64,000 nt of DNA from Crithidia expoeki. Lineage: Eukaryota > Euglenozoa > Kinetoplastea > Trypanosomatida > Trypanosomatidae. The notes below the pieces were generated by a model. The model had not been told where the DNA came from. It did not search any database and saw nothing but the letters and a program-made list of their open reading frames with translations. The stretch's first letter is position 1; every line of letters starts with the position of its first letter. Location of the stretch: the NCBI GenBank assembly GCA_900240875.1, contig OESE01000182.1, positions 124,001-188,000 of the forward strand, in the 5' to 3' direction. This document shows, piece by piece, positions 9,581-21,576 of this stretch. Both the position numbers and the translations under genes were made by a program.

Positions 9581-11002
9581 ATGCCCTCAAATTACGCCCT
9601 TGCGAAAGACTGCCAGCTGCTTCGAAAGGATGTGGAGGGTGTACTGACTCTTTCTGCGCAGCTGCTGCTTTCGTCATCGCCCGACAGCTACACGAGTGCC
9701 GCCACAGTGGATCCCTCATCTGGTGCGTCCTCCTCTTCGCGTTTACAAGCCGGACCGTTAATTAGTGCTGTTCTCACCGAAGCCAGCACCCGCTCTCTGC
9801 TGCTGAACACGCTGGTGCGCGTCTACGTGCCTGCGCAGCGGCAGACGGCGCTACTGCACGACAACCGATACGTCCAACTTGCAAATGAGGCGGCCAAGAA
9901 GAGGCAACGGGAACGGCAGCAGCAACAAAATGAAAGCACTAATCATAAAGATAGTGCTACAAACAAGATGACTGGGTCTGCTTCGATGTCTGTCGAACAG
10001 CAGCAGTACCGTGTAGGTCGTATTGTAGGTGTGGTGCCTAAACCCGCCGCGAAGTCGCCATCGTCGTCATCCGCAACTGAGCCGTCACAGCGATGGCTCT
10101 TAGCTGTCTATGTGGGCGAGTGTGTCGAACCTTTCACCCTCAGCAGCCTCAGCGACGAACCCTTCACGGAAACGGAGCACCGTATCTTTGTCCAGTCGGC
10201 GCTGTCAACAAATCGTGATGACGGCAGCCGCCGCTCTAACGTGTTGCCAAGCCAACAGCCAGTTCTTCTGTCGGCTGAAATGGCGACGACGGTTCAGCAA
10301 AACATTAAGGATATGCGGCGTGTGCTTGAGGTGGTAGACGCCGTACAGACCAACACGGGGGATGATCCATCCGTGGTTTCAGCAGTGGCGGCGAAGGTAG
10401 ACGCTTTCAAGGCCGATGTGCTGCAGCGTGCAAGCGGGGTGAAGCGTCCACGCGACGGCGATGATGCTTTGTTAGGTGTACCCACAACATCACCAACGAC
10501 AGCAAATAACGCTATGGGCATCAGTGACGACAACGCACCACCGTCGCTTGGAGCATTCATCGGCCACGGCGCCATCTCACAGGCCACCCGTCTTGCAAAG
10601 CTCGCCGACGACGTAGCGGCACGCAATCAGCAGTTGCAACAACTCCGACAGCTTCTGCAGCAGAAAGACCACGAGGTGAAGTCAGCGCTGCAGCAGCAGC
10701 AGCAAATGGAGGCGCGACACCGCGGTGAAGTGGATGTCTGGCGTGCAAAGGCCGAGGAACAGAGTCGAGCACAGCAGCGCGCGGCGAACGACGCCGCGGA
10801 GTCGCTGATGCAACGGGATCGACTGCTGGAGGAGGCGAACACGAAGTTGCGGCGGCTGGCTGGCATGACGACGAAGTACAAGCAAGTGGTGGACACCGTG
10901 GCAGCGATGTTGAAGCGCGGCAGCAGCAGTGGTGAGAGTGGTGGCAAGTCGATGAGTCCAGATGAGATTCTTGGAGCGCTGCAACACAAGTCGTTGGTGT
11001 AG
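9581..11002 (+). CDS. Plus3 (Rtf1-like) domain protein with coiled coil
   Basis: This 473-residue protein starts at the ATG giving MPSNYALAKD; an in-frame non-ATG extension upstream is not favoured. Residues ~75-205 resemble the Plus3 domain of the PAF1-complex subunit Rtf1: LVRVYV, then YRVGRIVGVV, then WLLAVYVG, then FTLSSLSDEPFTETEHRIF, which parallels the FRLEFVSNQ-FTE-EF end of that domain. A Gln/Asn-rich insert interrupts it at about residues 110-140. A basic patch (GVKRPRDG) near 290 may aid nuclear import, and residues ~336-430 form a long Gln/Arg-rich coiled coil. Known Plus3 domains bind the phosphorylated repeats of Spt5 and nucleic acid. A role in RNA polymerase II elongation is therefore inferred, not shown. 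The match is by motif order and needs a profile search. Confidence 0.7.
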   Translation: MPSNYALAKDCQLLRKDVEGVLTLSAQLLLSSSPDSYTSAATVDPSSGASSSSRLQAGPLISAVLTEASTRSLLLNTLVRVYVPAQRQTALLHDNRYVQLANEAAKKRQRERQQQQNESTNHKDSATNKMTGSASMSVEQQQYRVGRIVGVVPKPAAKSPSSSSATEPSQRWLLAVYVGECVEPFTLSSLSDEPFTETEHRIFVQSALSTNRDDGSRRSNVLPSQQPVLLSAEMATTVQQNIKDMRRVLEVVDAVQTNTGDDPSVVSAVAAKVDAFKADVLQRASGVKRPRDGDDALLGVPTTSPTTANNAMGISDDNAPPSLGAFIGHGAISQATRLAKLADDVAARNQQLQQLRQLLQQKDHEVKSALQQQQQMEARHRGEVDVWRAKAEEQSRAQQRAANDAAESLMQRDRLLEEANTKLRRLAGMTTKYKQVVDTVAAMLKRGSSSGESGGKSMSPDEILGALQHKSLV

Positions 11003-12242
11003 AAAGAAAAAAAAATGGAAAAAGAACGAGGAAAGCAAACCAATGTTTTTTTTTGCTGCTCTGTTGTCTACTCGCTTACCGTGTGCTCCAAGAGGTGCAG
11101 CCGCTTGAATCACTGTGAAGGCTACGACGAAGGGGATATCAACGAAGTAACTGTGTAACTGTACAACAGTGACGCCATCTGGTGGGCACTTCAAGATGCT
11201 TGGTGTGCTTGTGATGGAGGCCTATTTAATAAAATGGTGAGGTATCAGTTGCAGCGTTAGTGGCGCTAAAAATGAAGTGAAACACTGGTTGAACGCATAA
11301 CGAATAGTGGAAATCGAATAGAGTAAACGCGAAGTCAGCCAACAGTGTGTGTTTGTCAATCATTGAAACCATCATAAAAATCCGGAGGCACACCTTTTCA
11401 TCGTCTATCAGACGTCGTCCTTGTTGGGATGTCCACGCCCTGGGACTTCTGCATGTCGACCGATTGTGTGTGTGTTTGTGTGAGTGTGTGTTTTATCAGC
11501 CAAGGCCGTGCGTATCACACTGGCCCTCCTCTCTGTGACACTCACTTCCGGGCACAATCCTGCTTCCCTGTCGCAGAAAACCACTCCCACACCTGAACGC
11601 TCATCTTGTTCGGTGCCTTTTCTTTTCGGTCTCTTTGTTTTTGCTGACCGACGAACAGTTCTTTTTGTTTGCTTCCCTGCATTTGACGTCTTCTTGGTTG
11701 TGCCGGCAGCTCCCGATGACACATCGAACTCTCTCCCTCTTTTGTGCTGCTCTTACTCTTACGTGTACAGACGTACATTTACATTTGCACCTCCTTCGTT
11801 CAGTATACCACGTGCTTCTGCTATGATGCTTTGTTTGTGCTGGCTGTACGCAGCGTGCGCTCCTTTGTCAAGAACGGAAATCTGCCTCTATGTACTGTCG
11901 ATGCTCTCTTGGGCTTTGTATTTTGAAACGCCGTACTGGATGAATGGTCTTGGCAGCGATTCTTGTTCCTTATGCTACCAAGCCGTCCGTTCGTCAAAAA
12001 GAATTGCGTGTTCTCTTCCAGTGCAGGCTCTTGGATTCCCTATGTAACGTGCTCACCGATAACCTCAGACGTGTTCAGTCAAGCCAACCCACACCCACGT
12101 CGGGGTCCGCGAGGAGACACGAACAATGGTGATACCTCTCTTCACCCTTTACCCGCGTGGTGCTGATAGAGTTTTCTTTCTCTCCTCTTCATGTGCTCTT
12201 CTCGTTTCGTTTTCGTTTTTTTTTTTTTTACTCAAGGTAGGC
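11003..12242. other. Intergenic / UTR region, T-rich
   Basis: About 1.2 kb of T-rich sequence. A 187-codon frame at 11484-12047 is rich in Leu, Cys, Ser and Phe because of the base composition and is not credited. The right end carries a strong T tract with AG before the acetyltransferase gene. Confidence 0.6.
12205..12240 (+). promoter_or_regulatory. Candidate spliced-leader acceptor, strong T tract
   Basis: A T/C tract ending in about 13 consecutive T is followed by AG at 12235-12236 and again at 12239-12240, only 2-6 nt before the ATG at 12243. This arrangement decides the start of the next gene: the in-frame ATG at 12126 lies upstream of the acceptor and would be removed. Confidence 0.55.
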
Positions 12243-13148
12243 ATGAGCAACAATTCTCTTTCTGCTTCTGCGGCAGCGATGACTGCGGCAACAGCAAAGC
12301 AACCTAACTACCGCGCGTCCATCCCCCAGCCGTCCACCTCTACCGCCTTCACCATAGTGGCGCTCACCGATGCTCTTTTACCCTTGTTAGAAGAAGTGGA
12401 GGCCGCCAGCTACCCGGCCTCTTACTGTGAGGGAATACCCGGGTACGCAAAGAGGCTGCACGCCAAACCGCGTTGTCCGTCTTTTGTGTGCCTGCAATGC
12501 ACGTCTGTGCAGAATGGCCACGCGGACGTGAAGGAGCTGGCGGACGCTGGTGACATTCACCATCTCCGTGCGGTGGGTTACGCGATCACCTGTCGCATGC
12601 CGCACCGGACAGCCTCTATGCTGCTCCGCGGTCGATCAGAGGAAGAGGATGGCGACCTCACGAAAAACAAAAGTGTGCAAGGCCGCGGTGTGAATCACGT
12701 CAACAGTAACAGCGGCGATAAGGGTAGGGAGGATTATGGCGCGGGTACAAAGGGTGGTGTGGCGGACAATCGCACTCTGCGGCCACTGACGGGAGGCGAG
12801 GATCGCCTCCCGCCGTCCTTTTCCTCGTTCCCGTCAGGCGTCGCTGCTGCTGCCACATGTGCTTCGCACCATCAATGCGAAAACGCAGACACCCTCTACG
12901 TCCACGACGTGGCTGTGCACCCCGACTTCCGCGGCCTCGGCGTGGCCGGTGCGCTGTGGCGGCAAATTGAGGAGACACGACTGTCGCTGCACTTGAAGCG
13001 TACGTCGCTGGTGGCCGTCTTTGGCGCTCGTACGTACTGGGCTCGTCACGGGTTCCGCGAGGTGGCCCGCATGACGCTACCGGCAGCGACGGTGCAGGTG
13101 TTGGACGACTACGGGGACCACGCTGTGTTCATGGAGCGCGAGGACTGA
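12243..13148 (+). CDS. GNAT-family N-acetyltransferase
   Basis: The 301-residue product has the GNAT fold signature. Near the N-terminus is a LLEEVEAASYPASYCEG stretch typical of arylalkylamine/polyamine-type GNATs. Then comes a strand (AVGYAITCR), a Gly/Asn/Ser-rich insert at about residues 130-210, and motif A (VHDVAVHPDFRGLGVAGALW). The acetyl-CoA pyrophosphate loop R-G-L-G-V-A lies at about 230-235. The C-terminal part (YWARHGFREV) is the usual motif B region. The start was chosen because of the splice-acceptor-like T tract immediately upstream. The enzyme would transfer acetyl from acetyl-CoA to an amine; the substrate cannot be read from the sequence. The low-complexity insert between core strands is unusual for the family. 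Confidence 0.85.
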   Translation: MSNNSLSASAAAMTAATAKQPNYRASIPQPSTSTAFTIVALTDALLPLLEEVEAASYPASYCEGIPGYAKRLHAKPRCPSFVCLQCTSVQNGHADVKELADAGDIHHLRAVGYAITCRMPHRTASMLLRGRSEEEDGDLTKNKSVQGRGVNHVNSNSGDKGREDYGAGTKGGVADNRTLRPLTGGEDRLPPSFSSFPSGVAAAATCASHHQCENADTLYVHDVAVHPDFRGLGVAGALWRQIEETRLSLHLKRTSLVAVFGARTYWARHGFREVARMTLPAATVQVLDDYGDHAVFMERED

Positions 13149-13825
13149 ATGCCATGTGACACGTTTTACTGTTGCTGTGGTGGTTTCCCTTTTCGTTGTT
13201 TTGAGTGCCAGAACTCAATAAGGTTGACCGTCACCGCTTGGCACGGAGGAGAAGGCTGACGCGAAACCAAAGAAAGAGTCTTTCTGCGCGTTTCGGTTCC
13301 TTTCCCTCACGGGGCGGATTATCTCTTCCACTTCGCTTTTCTTCACTGCGAAGAAGTCCACGTGAAGTGACCGGATAGCGTGAGCAGGTTTTAGCGCTCC
13401 GCGGCTACGACGTGCTTTTCTCACACAGAAACGGTAGAACTGAAAGATCGAACCGGGTGCTTACAGTGTTTCGCCTTCATTCGCGGTAAATACGTAGCGA
13501 GACTACCGTTTACCCATTAACAACTGTCACTGAGGACACGGTGTCCGCGGAAATGCTGTTCAAGAGTACTTCCTGCGGCCCGTGGAGTGTTTCAGCTTCA
13601 ACCTGTACTGGGCGTCTGCTCTTGCTCTCCGCCTATTTGCATCGTGGTCACTGCTGCCGGTGCACTTCCTAAAGTGTTTTCTACTTACGGTATAGGAGTG
13701 CATTTCACCTCACCAACGCACTGAAGTGCCAAACCCCGTCGTTGCATCGTCCCTTTACCAACCCACCACACATCTACTTCGTCACTAACAGCTGAGAGCA
13801 AACCAAGCCCCAAAACGGCCCCACA
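13149..13825. other. Intergenic / UTR region
   Basis: About 680 bases. No ORF on either strand has coding character, and no repeat or structural RNA is recognised. Confidence 0.6.
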
Positions 13826-16800
13826 ATGTTTTCCACGAGTTCCCAGGACCTGAAACCGTCTAGGACCGGCGAACCACGCCTCATTCCACCTACGTCCCCC
13901 TCCTCGACTACTAGGAATGCCAACAACAACAGTAACGACAGCACTGTCGCGGCGGCAGCCACCGCAACTCCCTCCATCGCCGTCTTTCTCTTCGCGAAGG
14001 AGAAGTTGCTGTTTCGCTACCCGGACACCGATCCTTTCGTAGTGGACGTTGCGACGCCCGGCGGTAACACGAGCGGCGCTGGCGGCGGAGCCTCCGAGAC
14101 GGTATCTAAGAAAGCAGCAACCGGCGGTAACAACAGCCATACCAACACCGGTGGCAGCACAAATAACAGCCACAATAAGAATTCCTCTGCAAATGGTGGC
14201 GTGTCAGGCAGAGGCGAAATGACCAACGCGACGACCTCTGCGCACTCTTCCTCTTCCGCGTCGTCTTCACATGACCGTCACCGTCGCGGCAACAGCAAAA
14301 GTGGAAGGGGCACACTACACCCCGATTTCCTCACCGCGACTACAAGACCGACTACTCCAACAACGAGCTGCGCACCAGCGGCATCTGCGATTGGTGGCGG
14401 TGGCGGTGGCAGCCGACTGAAGAAGAAATCTCCACACGTCCACGTGACACTGGCGGCAGACGTGAAAGACCACCGTGGCGGTGCACCGCACGGAACCTTG
14501 GGTGGAACTTCAGGAGAAGGTGGAGGCAATTGTAGTGGAGGGACGGCTGCGTCGTCGACCAGCAGCACGGCCGGGGTAGCCCCTCAGCGTGGCATGCGCC
14601 GACCCATGTCCGCTTACGCCCTTGTGAACGACAATTTGAATGCCAGCCTGGCGGTGTCGCCGAGCACTCATGGACACCGCACGGGCTCACCGAGCGTGGT
14701 AGCTGCCGCTGCTGGTGGAGGGAGTGCCAGGTTCGGTGCGCGGCGTAGCCCGCACATGAAGACGACTGACGCAGACGTGAGTGGTGTCGACGGTCCAAAC
14801 AACGGTGCACGTTGCGGTATCGGTGGTGTCTCCGTAGGCCCGACAACGCAGGTGCAGAACACGCTGACTGGCAGTACACGTCGAACAGCATCATCGCCAT
14901 CATCATCAGTGGTGAATGCTGCCGTGCGAACAGACAACAAGTCCGGTCACCTCTCCCATGGCCGTGCGACGCCTTTACAACAACAGCAACAACAATACAC
15001 AGGCGGTACCGCTACGTGCGTGGGCATCTCAACCAACGCACTTATGCACCTCCTGCGCGGTGCATTGAATGGATGCACGACGATCAACATGGTTAACTGC
15101 ACCTTTCTGGTGTTTCCGCTCACGCTGGCGACGTCAGGGTCGTCGGCTTCGTCCACGACGACCAACCCAGTGGTCAATACCACTGGGGACAGCGAAAGCA
15201 GTAAACGTTCGTTTGCGACATATGCGCTCAATCGGCAGCGGCTACCCTCTCGCTCCGCCACAGCGCTGCTTGTTGTCGCAATGAAGCAGCCCGACACCGA
15301 CTCCGGCGCCATCGCGAATTTTGCCCAATGCTTTGTAAACGTTTTGTGTCGCGAAGAGCAGCGCTGCCATTACGTGTCGAATGAACTTGACCGCATGGAG
15401 ATGCTGACCAATCACTGGGAGGTGGGCGGGGCAGCAGCGGTTGCGAGTGCAGCGGAGGAGCTGCGCCAACAGCAAGAGCAATGGCAGTCGTTGGTAGATA
15501 CCCTCTCACCCCAGCACTGTACCTCATCCCCCGCCTCTGTGCTGCGCAGTCACTCCCCTCTATCTTCGCCTCGGGCTCTTGGAGAAAGCGGCGGTGGAGG
15601 ATGCCAAGGTTTTTCTTTCCGCAATTTGTCATCATCCCCACACCGGCAGTGCACTCCGACAAATGTCGACAGCCGCGAAAGTGCCGCTGCTGTTGCTCCA
15701 GTTCGCCCACACAGTGAGTACGACTACCTTTTCGCCTCTCCACGTCCCGCGGTGCGTAGAAGCAGATCTTCTACCGCTGCAGCGACGACGTCCGGAGACG
15801 TCAAAGAAAGCAGTGTGGTACCCTTGCAGCAGCACCGGACCAGCTCTCACAACGTGCACGGAGACAATATGGCGCACACTTCCGCACACCGCGAAGCCTC
15901 GCCGAACGGAAGCCCGTGGGCGGAAATGGACTGCAACGGCGCAGAAGTAGGCGAAAACAACAGTAATAGCGGGCGCATTAAATGTGCGAGTCACGGTTTG
16001 TCAGGTTCCCTATCGTCTACACGCGCCACCTCGCCGTTCTCGGGTCGTGACGGCAACGGTGGTGGTCTGCACCGACGCAACGGACCGACGGCTTCTTCTA
16101 CATATAGCCACAGCGTGGCCACCAACAGTGGGGTGTCTGCCTCTCTTTATCAGCAACTCGCCGCCCACGTGCGACTTGCCTCTGAGGTGCAGCAGGTGGC
16201 GCAGTGCATCGACTTGTGGAACCGCACCAGCCGTGTCAGTGAGGGTATCAACAACGCGTGTCGCGACGCGAGTGGCAGGCGGTTGCCTCGTGTGCCCTGT
16301 TCTAGCTTTTTCGGGGGAGCCGATGGCGCACGCGCCGTTGACGGAAACGGTGGTGGTGGTAGTACGGTGTCCTCTCTGACTTCGACGTCGACATCCGCAG
16401 CGGCGTGCGGTCGAGCGCGCAACGGCGTAGCCGCGACATGTCCACGCGATCCTTTCCGTCGCTACTCCAACGTCGGCACCAGCCCGCAGCAACAGCAGCA
16501 GCAACAACAGCAGTCGTGGGTGACAGCTGCCCCTGGTGAGGCTCTCGACGCGTTACCTGACGCAATTCTGGTGAATCAGATGCTCCTGTTGCCCTTGTCG
16601 CATCTCACAGGGAAGGAGCGATTGGAGCAGGTGCAAACCATGCGGTCAGCGTACTCACGCATCCACCCATGCAGCGTCGTTACGCTCGAAGAGACGCAGT
16701 TTACGGAGAACCTGCAGCGGAGTTATGTGGACACGATGGGCCGTCGTTACGCAAAGCTCATCCCACTCGCCACGGTGTACGCGCTGTTGCTTGCACTGCC

Positions 16801-19800
16801 GTCGCCGCGGCGCGCTGGCTCTCTCTATAGGAGCATCGAATTGACGTTGTTGGAAGCGGTGCAGCGTCGTCACGCTCGAGCAGCAGCCGCCGCCGGCAAC
16901 AACAACTGCAATAGCAGTACCACCACATTAACACGGAATGTGAGTGCTGCCGGTCCTTCGGCATCCCATACCCTCAGCGCTGGCAGCTACCCGACCTACT
17001 ACGTTAGCGGCCGCACCAACCGTGAGGAGCTGGACGAACATGCACCCTCGGCTTCTGCAGTCGCCGCCGCTGCTGCCACAACCGCTGCTGGACTCGACTT
17101 TTTGGCGATGGAAATTATTGATTTTCTGCGTGTGAACGGGGCCATCACGGTGGCCTCGGAGATGTGGGTCTGTTTCACACACGGCGAAATTACACCAGTG
17201 CAGTACGTGGAAGCGGCGGTGCAGCGACGGCGTCGGCACCGCCTACGGGCGGAGCGGCGGCACCAACACGCTGAAGACAACGTCGCCGATAATCTTAATG
17301 GCGCAAGTAAAGCCACTGCGAATTCTCCCTCGTCCCATCAGCATCAACATCATCACCATCACCACGGACGGTGCACGGACCGACACCAGCGCACCTGCAC
17401 GCAGGCGCCAGAGCTGCAGTCACAGTCTCCGGAATCAACAAGATGTTTTGATCATGGGGACACTCACCACAAAGAAAGCGCGAACACGTTGAATAACAGC
17501 AGCTATGTTAGCTCCGAAATTACAGTAGTTGAGACAGACAACGCGCACGGCAAGGCGCCACCAACGGAGGCACATTGGACGACGGATGGTTGCGCCACCG
17601 CCGCAGCACCAATGTACGACCCGTTCGAGGATGTGAAAGACATAGACACAGTACCTGCAGCGCTAGTGTTGCACATGCTGGAACGTGTGGTAGATGAGCA
17701 ACACCTTTCGCCGCAGACCCAACAAGACCACTTTCAAGAACAACAACAGCAGCAGGGGCTGCTGTACGTGCCGGCCTCCGCCTCCGTGGTATCCGTTACG
17801 AACTGTGGTAACGACATGCATAGCGGTTTAGGTGCGTCGCGGTACAACGGAAAGGGTGCAGAGATGTTGTCGAACACCACCATGACGGCTGGCGCGCCAA
17901 CGTCTCCCAGCACAAGCAACACGACTTCTACAACAGGAGCGGTAGCAGTGGCTACAGGTGGCATGGCCCGTACACCGCGCTCGTCGGAAACGGACACAAG
18001 CGCAGGCCGGGCATCGTACAAGGCACGTTGTCCACTTAACACGCTCACGGCAGGGTCCGCGCCCATTACTGGGTCTTTTATGCATCAGCAACAACAGCAA
18101 CAGCAGCAGCAGGGGGTGCTAATGCCCACGCACTCGACAAGCGCGGCGGTGAGCGCTGCCTCCTCGCCCCTGCTACACTACACAGGCGTACACTTCCGTC
18201 AGCATACGAAAGCGTCCGCGGTACCCACGGCGCAGTTGTCGGTGTACTGCGCCTGGGGTTCAGCCTGCCCTTTGTGTGAGCAACTCGCTTCTCACCCGCA
18301 GTGCTGGACTACCACGGCGAACAAAGGCTACACAGCCGGACACTACTTATCCAATACCTCGCGCCACCTGCACCTTATCTCTCCACTGCAGCTAAACTTT
18401 CCCTCACTGGACGCGAGTGTGTGTGCCTGTGCCCTTCACGCGCGCCGGTTGCGCAGTCAGGCGGACTTGTCGTCGCTCATGCAGAACAGCTACAGCATCA
18501 GCGGCGGTGGTTCTTTGGTTGGCCAGCGCGCCGGAGGCAGTAGTGGATTTCTGCATTCCCTACAACCATGGTTTATTCGTCCGCACATGTTTGTCACTCC
18601 AGTCACCGCCGCTTTCGGTGTGTCGCCCTTTGAGATTTTCGAACGCATGTACTACCACAGCATCCGTGGCTGGAAGAATAGCAATGCCACCGACACGCAG
18701 CGTCCGCAACAAGTGTACGGCGTAGTAGCCGGTGTCCCTGTTATGGTGCCTGTGAATAACACAAGCTCGCTGATCGAGCCGGAGTGGCGGGACATGCTAT
18801 CTGTTGCGCGGACGCAAGCCACAGCACAGAACACAGCACCAGTGCTAACCGCAGCAGCGTCAGCGGCGGCGTCGCGCCGTGGTGCCGTAGTCGGTGCTGC
18901 TGAAGAACAGGGTCACACGCTTCTGCAATCTCCAGACATTCCAGCAGGGGCGGTGGATTATCTGCGTCGCTGCGCCGAGCCCATCCGCCGCCGCCTGGCC
19001 TACTCACGATCGCAGCAGAGCAAGCTGATACGGTTCGAGCAGGCGTGCGCGTTAAATGCTTCGTCCTGCGCCACTGTAGTGTTGAGGCTCAGGGGAGACT
19101 CGCTACGGGGTTGGTTCATCAATCGACGTGTGTAAAGGGGTCACCATCGTGGCGGCTCTCCGCTGCAACAGAGAACAGCAACGGTGTTGATGCGTTTAGC
19201 GCTCAGCTGGAGCAGCTGCCACAGACTTCCGCTTCCCCGCCCAGTACTGAAGTCTCGGTATCAGAGGGGGTTGCGACACCCACCACAGCAGCAACCGCAG
19301 TCTTCAACAAATCGGCCGCAACGTCTGCGTCAGCCGCCTCGCCTGTGGAAGTGGCTTCGGGGCCAAACAAGAATAACAACTGCAACACCGTAGCACCTGT
19401 GCCTGCAAGCCTTCCTATCTCAAACACCATCGCCACGCAACCTACACCCGTAAACAACTCGTCCGCAGCAACAGCAGCTGAATGCGATAGGGACAACGAC
19501 GAACGCGCCTCCTCACTGACGCCCGCGGCATTGCAAGCAGGGCTATCGAAGCCCCGCAACAGTACGGATGTGCGGCCGCGCTCGATTCGGTACGGACGCC
19601 GTCAGCTGCCTCTCCACACCACTAGCAGCCCCATGACAAACGTCAACCTGCTTTTTAACGACGCGACGCCGCCGGTGGCGGTGATCAAAGCAGCGGAAGG
19701 CGATGACCAAAGTGTCGCAGAAGAAAGGCAACTGCAGCAGGTGAGCAGCACCTCGGCGCACGCTGATCCACTGCGTCGCTTCGCTGTCAGCAGCAACAGC

Positions 19801-20574
19801 GGCACCGCAACTACCACCAACAACACCGCGAGTAGTTTTCCATATATCGGGGTAAACGATCTGTTAGAAGGTGACCGTAGCCTCCCAGTGGAGGTGTTAT
19901 TACAGTATGTTCTGCACCACTTAATTGCCCTTTGTTGGGGACGCCGCGGAGTAGAAGTGGACACGCTGGTGCGTCTGCTCGAACGCAACCTACGCCGACT
20001 GCCGCCACTGCTCACGAACCTGCAGTATGTTCGTCAGTTGCGCAATGCGGGGTTCACAAGCGAGTCTGCCGCGGCTGCCGTTGCCTCCGCGCGCGCACCA
20101 GCTGCCGCTGTTGCGGCTGCAAACAGCAACACTAGTGCGGAAGCTGCAACTGCAAATGGCGTTGGCAGCCCTTTAGGCAGCGTGTCTCCGTGGTGTGCGG
20201 TCTCTACGGTAGTACATACACGATTGGCTGCGGTCCCGTTTGGCGCAGGCCCCGGTAAACGGCCGAGTCCATCAAACCTGACCGACACGCCAGAGGACAA
20301 CTCCGATACAAGTCCACTCAGCGGCGGCTCGCGAGCGGCGACGGCGATGCCGATAACGGAATCAGAAGTTCAACTTCTGCAGGCATATGAAGTTCTGGAG
20401 AAGTTGAGTTTGATGGATCTGCTCTCGTCGTACGCGACGTGGGCGGTGCGCACGGTGCCGACGCGGCTGCTGCTGCACACAGTGGTGAATGAGTTCTGCG
20501 ACGTGCTGTACGTTGACTGTTCGGAGCGGGAGGAGGAAGTGGATCACTGGGACCTCCCAGTGGCGGCGCAGTAA
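13826..20574 (+). CDS. NPRL3-like GATOR1 subunit, giant, with apparent frameshift
   Basis: Two long frames read as one gene. The first runs from the ATG at 13826 to a stop at 19133-19135. The second overlaps it and ends at 20574. A single lost base between about 19030 and 19135 would join them into ~2249 residues, against ~570 for human NPRL3. The family resemblance is in short blocks in the right order. Residues 50-66 (IAVFLFAKEKLLFRYP) match the start of the family. A VNCTFLVFPLTL block lies at ~420, and LLVVAMKQPDTDSG with FVNVLCREEQRCHYVSNEL at ~480-520 parallels the HEERRCQYLTREA region. The C-terminal block near 2018-2066 (HLIALCWGRRGVEVDTLVRL) parallels YFRGRHHLEEIMY. Gln, His, Asn and Ala tracts fill the rest. 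NPRL3 with NPRL2 and DEPDC5 restrains TORC1 in other eukaryotes; that role here is inferred. Confidence 0.65.
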
Positions 20575-21576
20575 GGCGTGCTTTTTTGTGTGTATGTGTG
20601 TGTCTGGTGAAAGCCGTGACAGCAGCATCACACGAATTCACCTCTCTCGTTCAATGGTTGCTTCTCTTCGTCACTCATGCTAAAGCACGAAAATGAATTG
20701 GACAGGTTTTTGATTTTCTCTTTTTCTTGGTAGGTTTCATCGTGCCAGATGCGTTAAATGCCGGTCAGCGCGGCAGAACAGCATTCTGCTTCATGTGACG
20801 TTGTGAACCAGAACACTTCCCAGAGTACGCACGCTCCACTACGTTCAGCTGTACAAGCAACCTGCATTGAGGCTGCTTTTTCCATTCACCGCTACTACCG
20901 GTCCCCCTCCCTTTGCCCGTCACATTATTATAATTATTGTTGTTGTTCTTTCTTCCTTCAAAACTGGGTGCTATGAGCACCAGACCGTCTTTCTCGGGAT
21001 TTATCTCTGTTTAGCTCCTTTCACGAGCATCGGAAAAGAACCGTAGAGGGTACGCAAACGTCTCTGCGTCAGAAGCTCTTCCAGGACCAGTCTCGTTAGG
21101 TTGCATTATTCCGTCTTGTTTTTTGGGGGTGGGAAACCACTCGCCGCCGTACAGCTTTCTCCCTCTCAGATGTTTTCTTGCTGCTCACGCTTTCCTCTTA
21201 GAATTCACTCCCACCTTTATCAGTGGCGTTAAAAGCTTGGACAACGCGGTGCTGTTACCCATCTTGTATGGCCCTTCCACTGCTCCTACGCCACGCAAAG
21301 TAAACCCTCCAAGCACCACGTGGAACACACGCTTTCCTCGACTGCCGCTGTGAGGCCCCCCCCCCCTCGCAAAATCCAGTCCGTCACCCTCGTCATCCCT
21401 TTCCGCACACCCACACACCTCTCCCCTCTTCTCCCTCGCTTTTCGTCTTCATTGACCTACATTTCTGGAACTCAAAACAATAAAAAAAAAAATAACAACA
21501 AGATAAACGTTTTTTCGTATTAATTTAACTGCAACCAGTAGTAATAGTTATTCTCGATAAACACAACTGCCGTCAA
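20575..21576. other. Intergenic / UTR region upstream of the first CLK kinase
   Basis: About 1 kb, C/T-rich with a C run near 21355-21365 and an A-rich stretch near 21478-21502. No ORF is credited. It must contain the 5' UTR and trans-splice site of the kinase gene, probably within or just after the C/T-rich part at 21355-21450. Confidence 0.55.

Noticed and set aside
11484-12047. 187-codon + strand frame between the Plus3 and GNAT genes
   Set aside because: Composition (Leu, Ser, Cys, Phe) follows from T/C-rich sequence, no domain is visible, and it lies upstream of the GNAT splice-acceptor tract.
19045-20574. Separate gene downstream of NPRL3
   Set aside because: The frame begins with GTG, overlaps the end of the preceding frame without a spacer, and carries the C-terminal block expected of NPRL3; one lost base explains the break.
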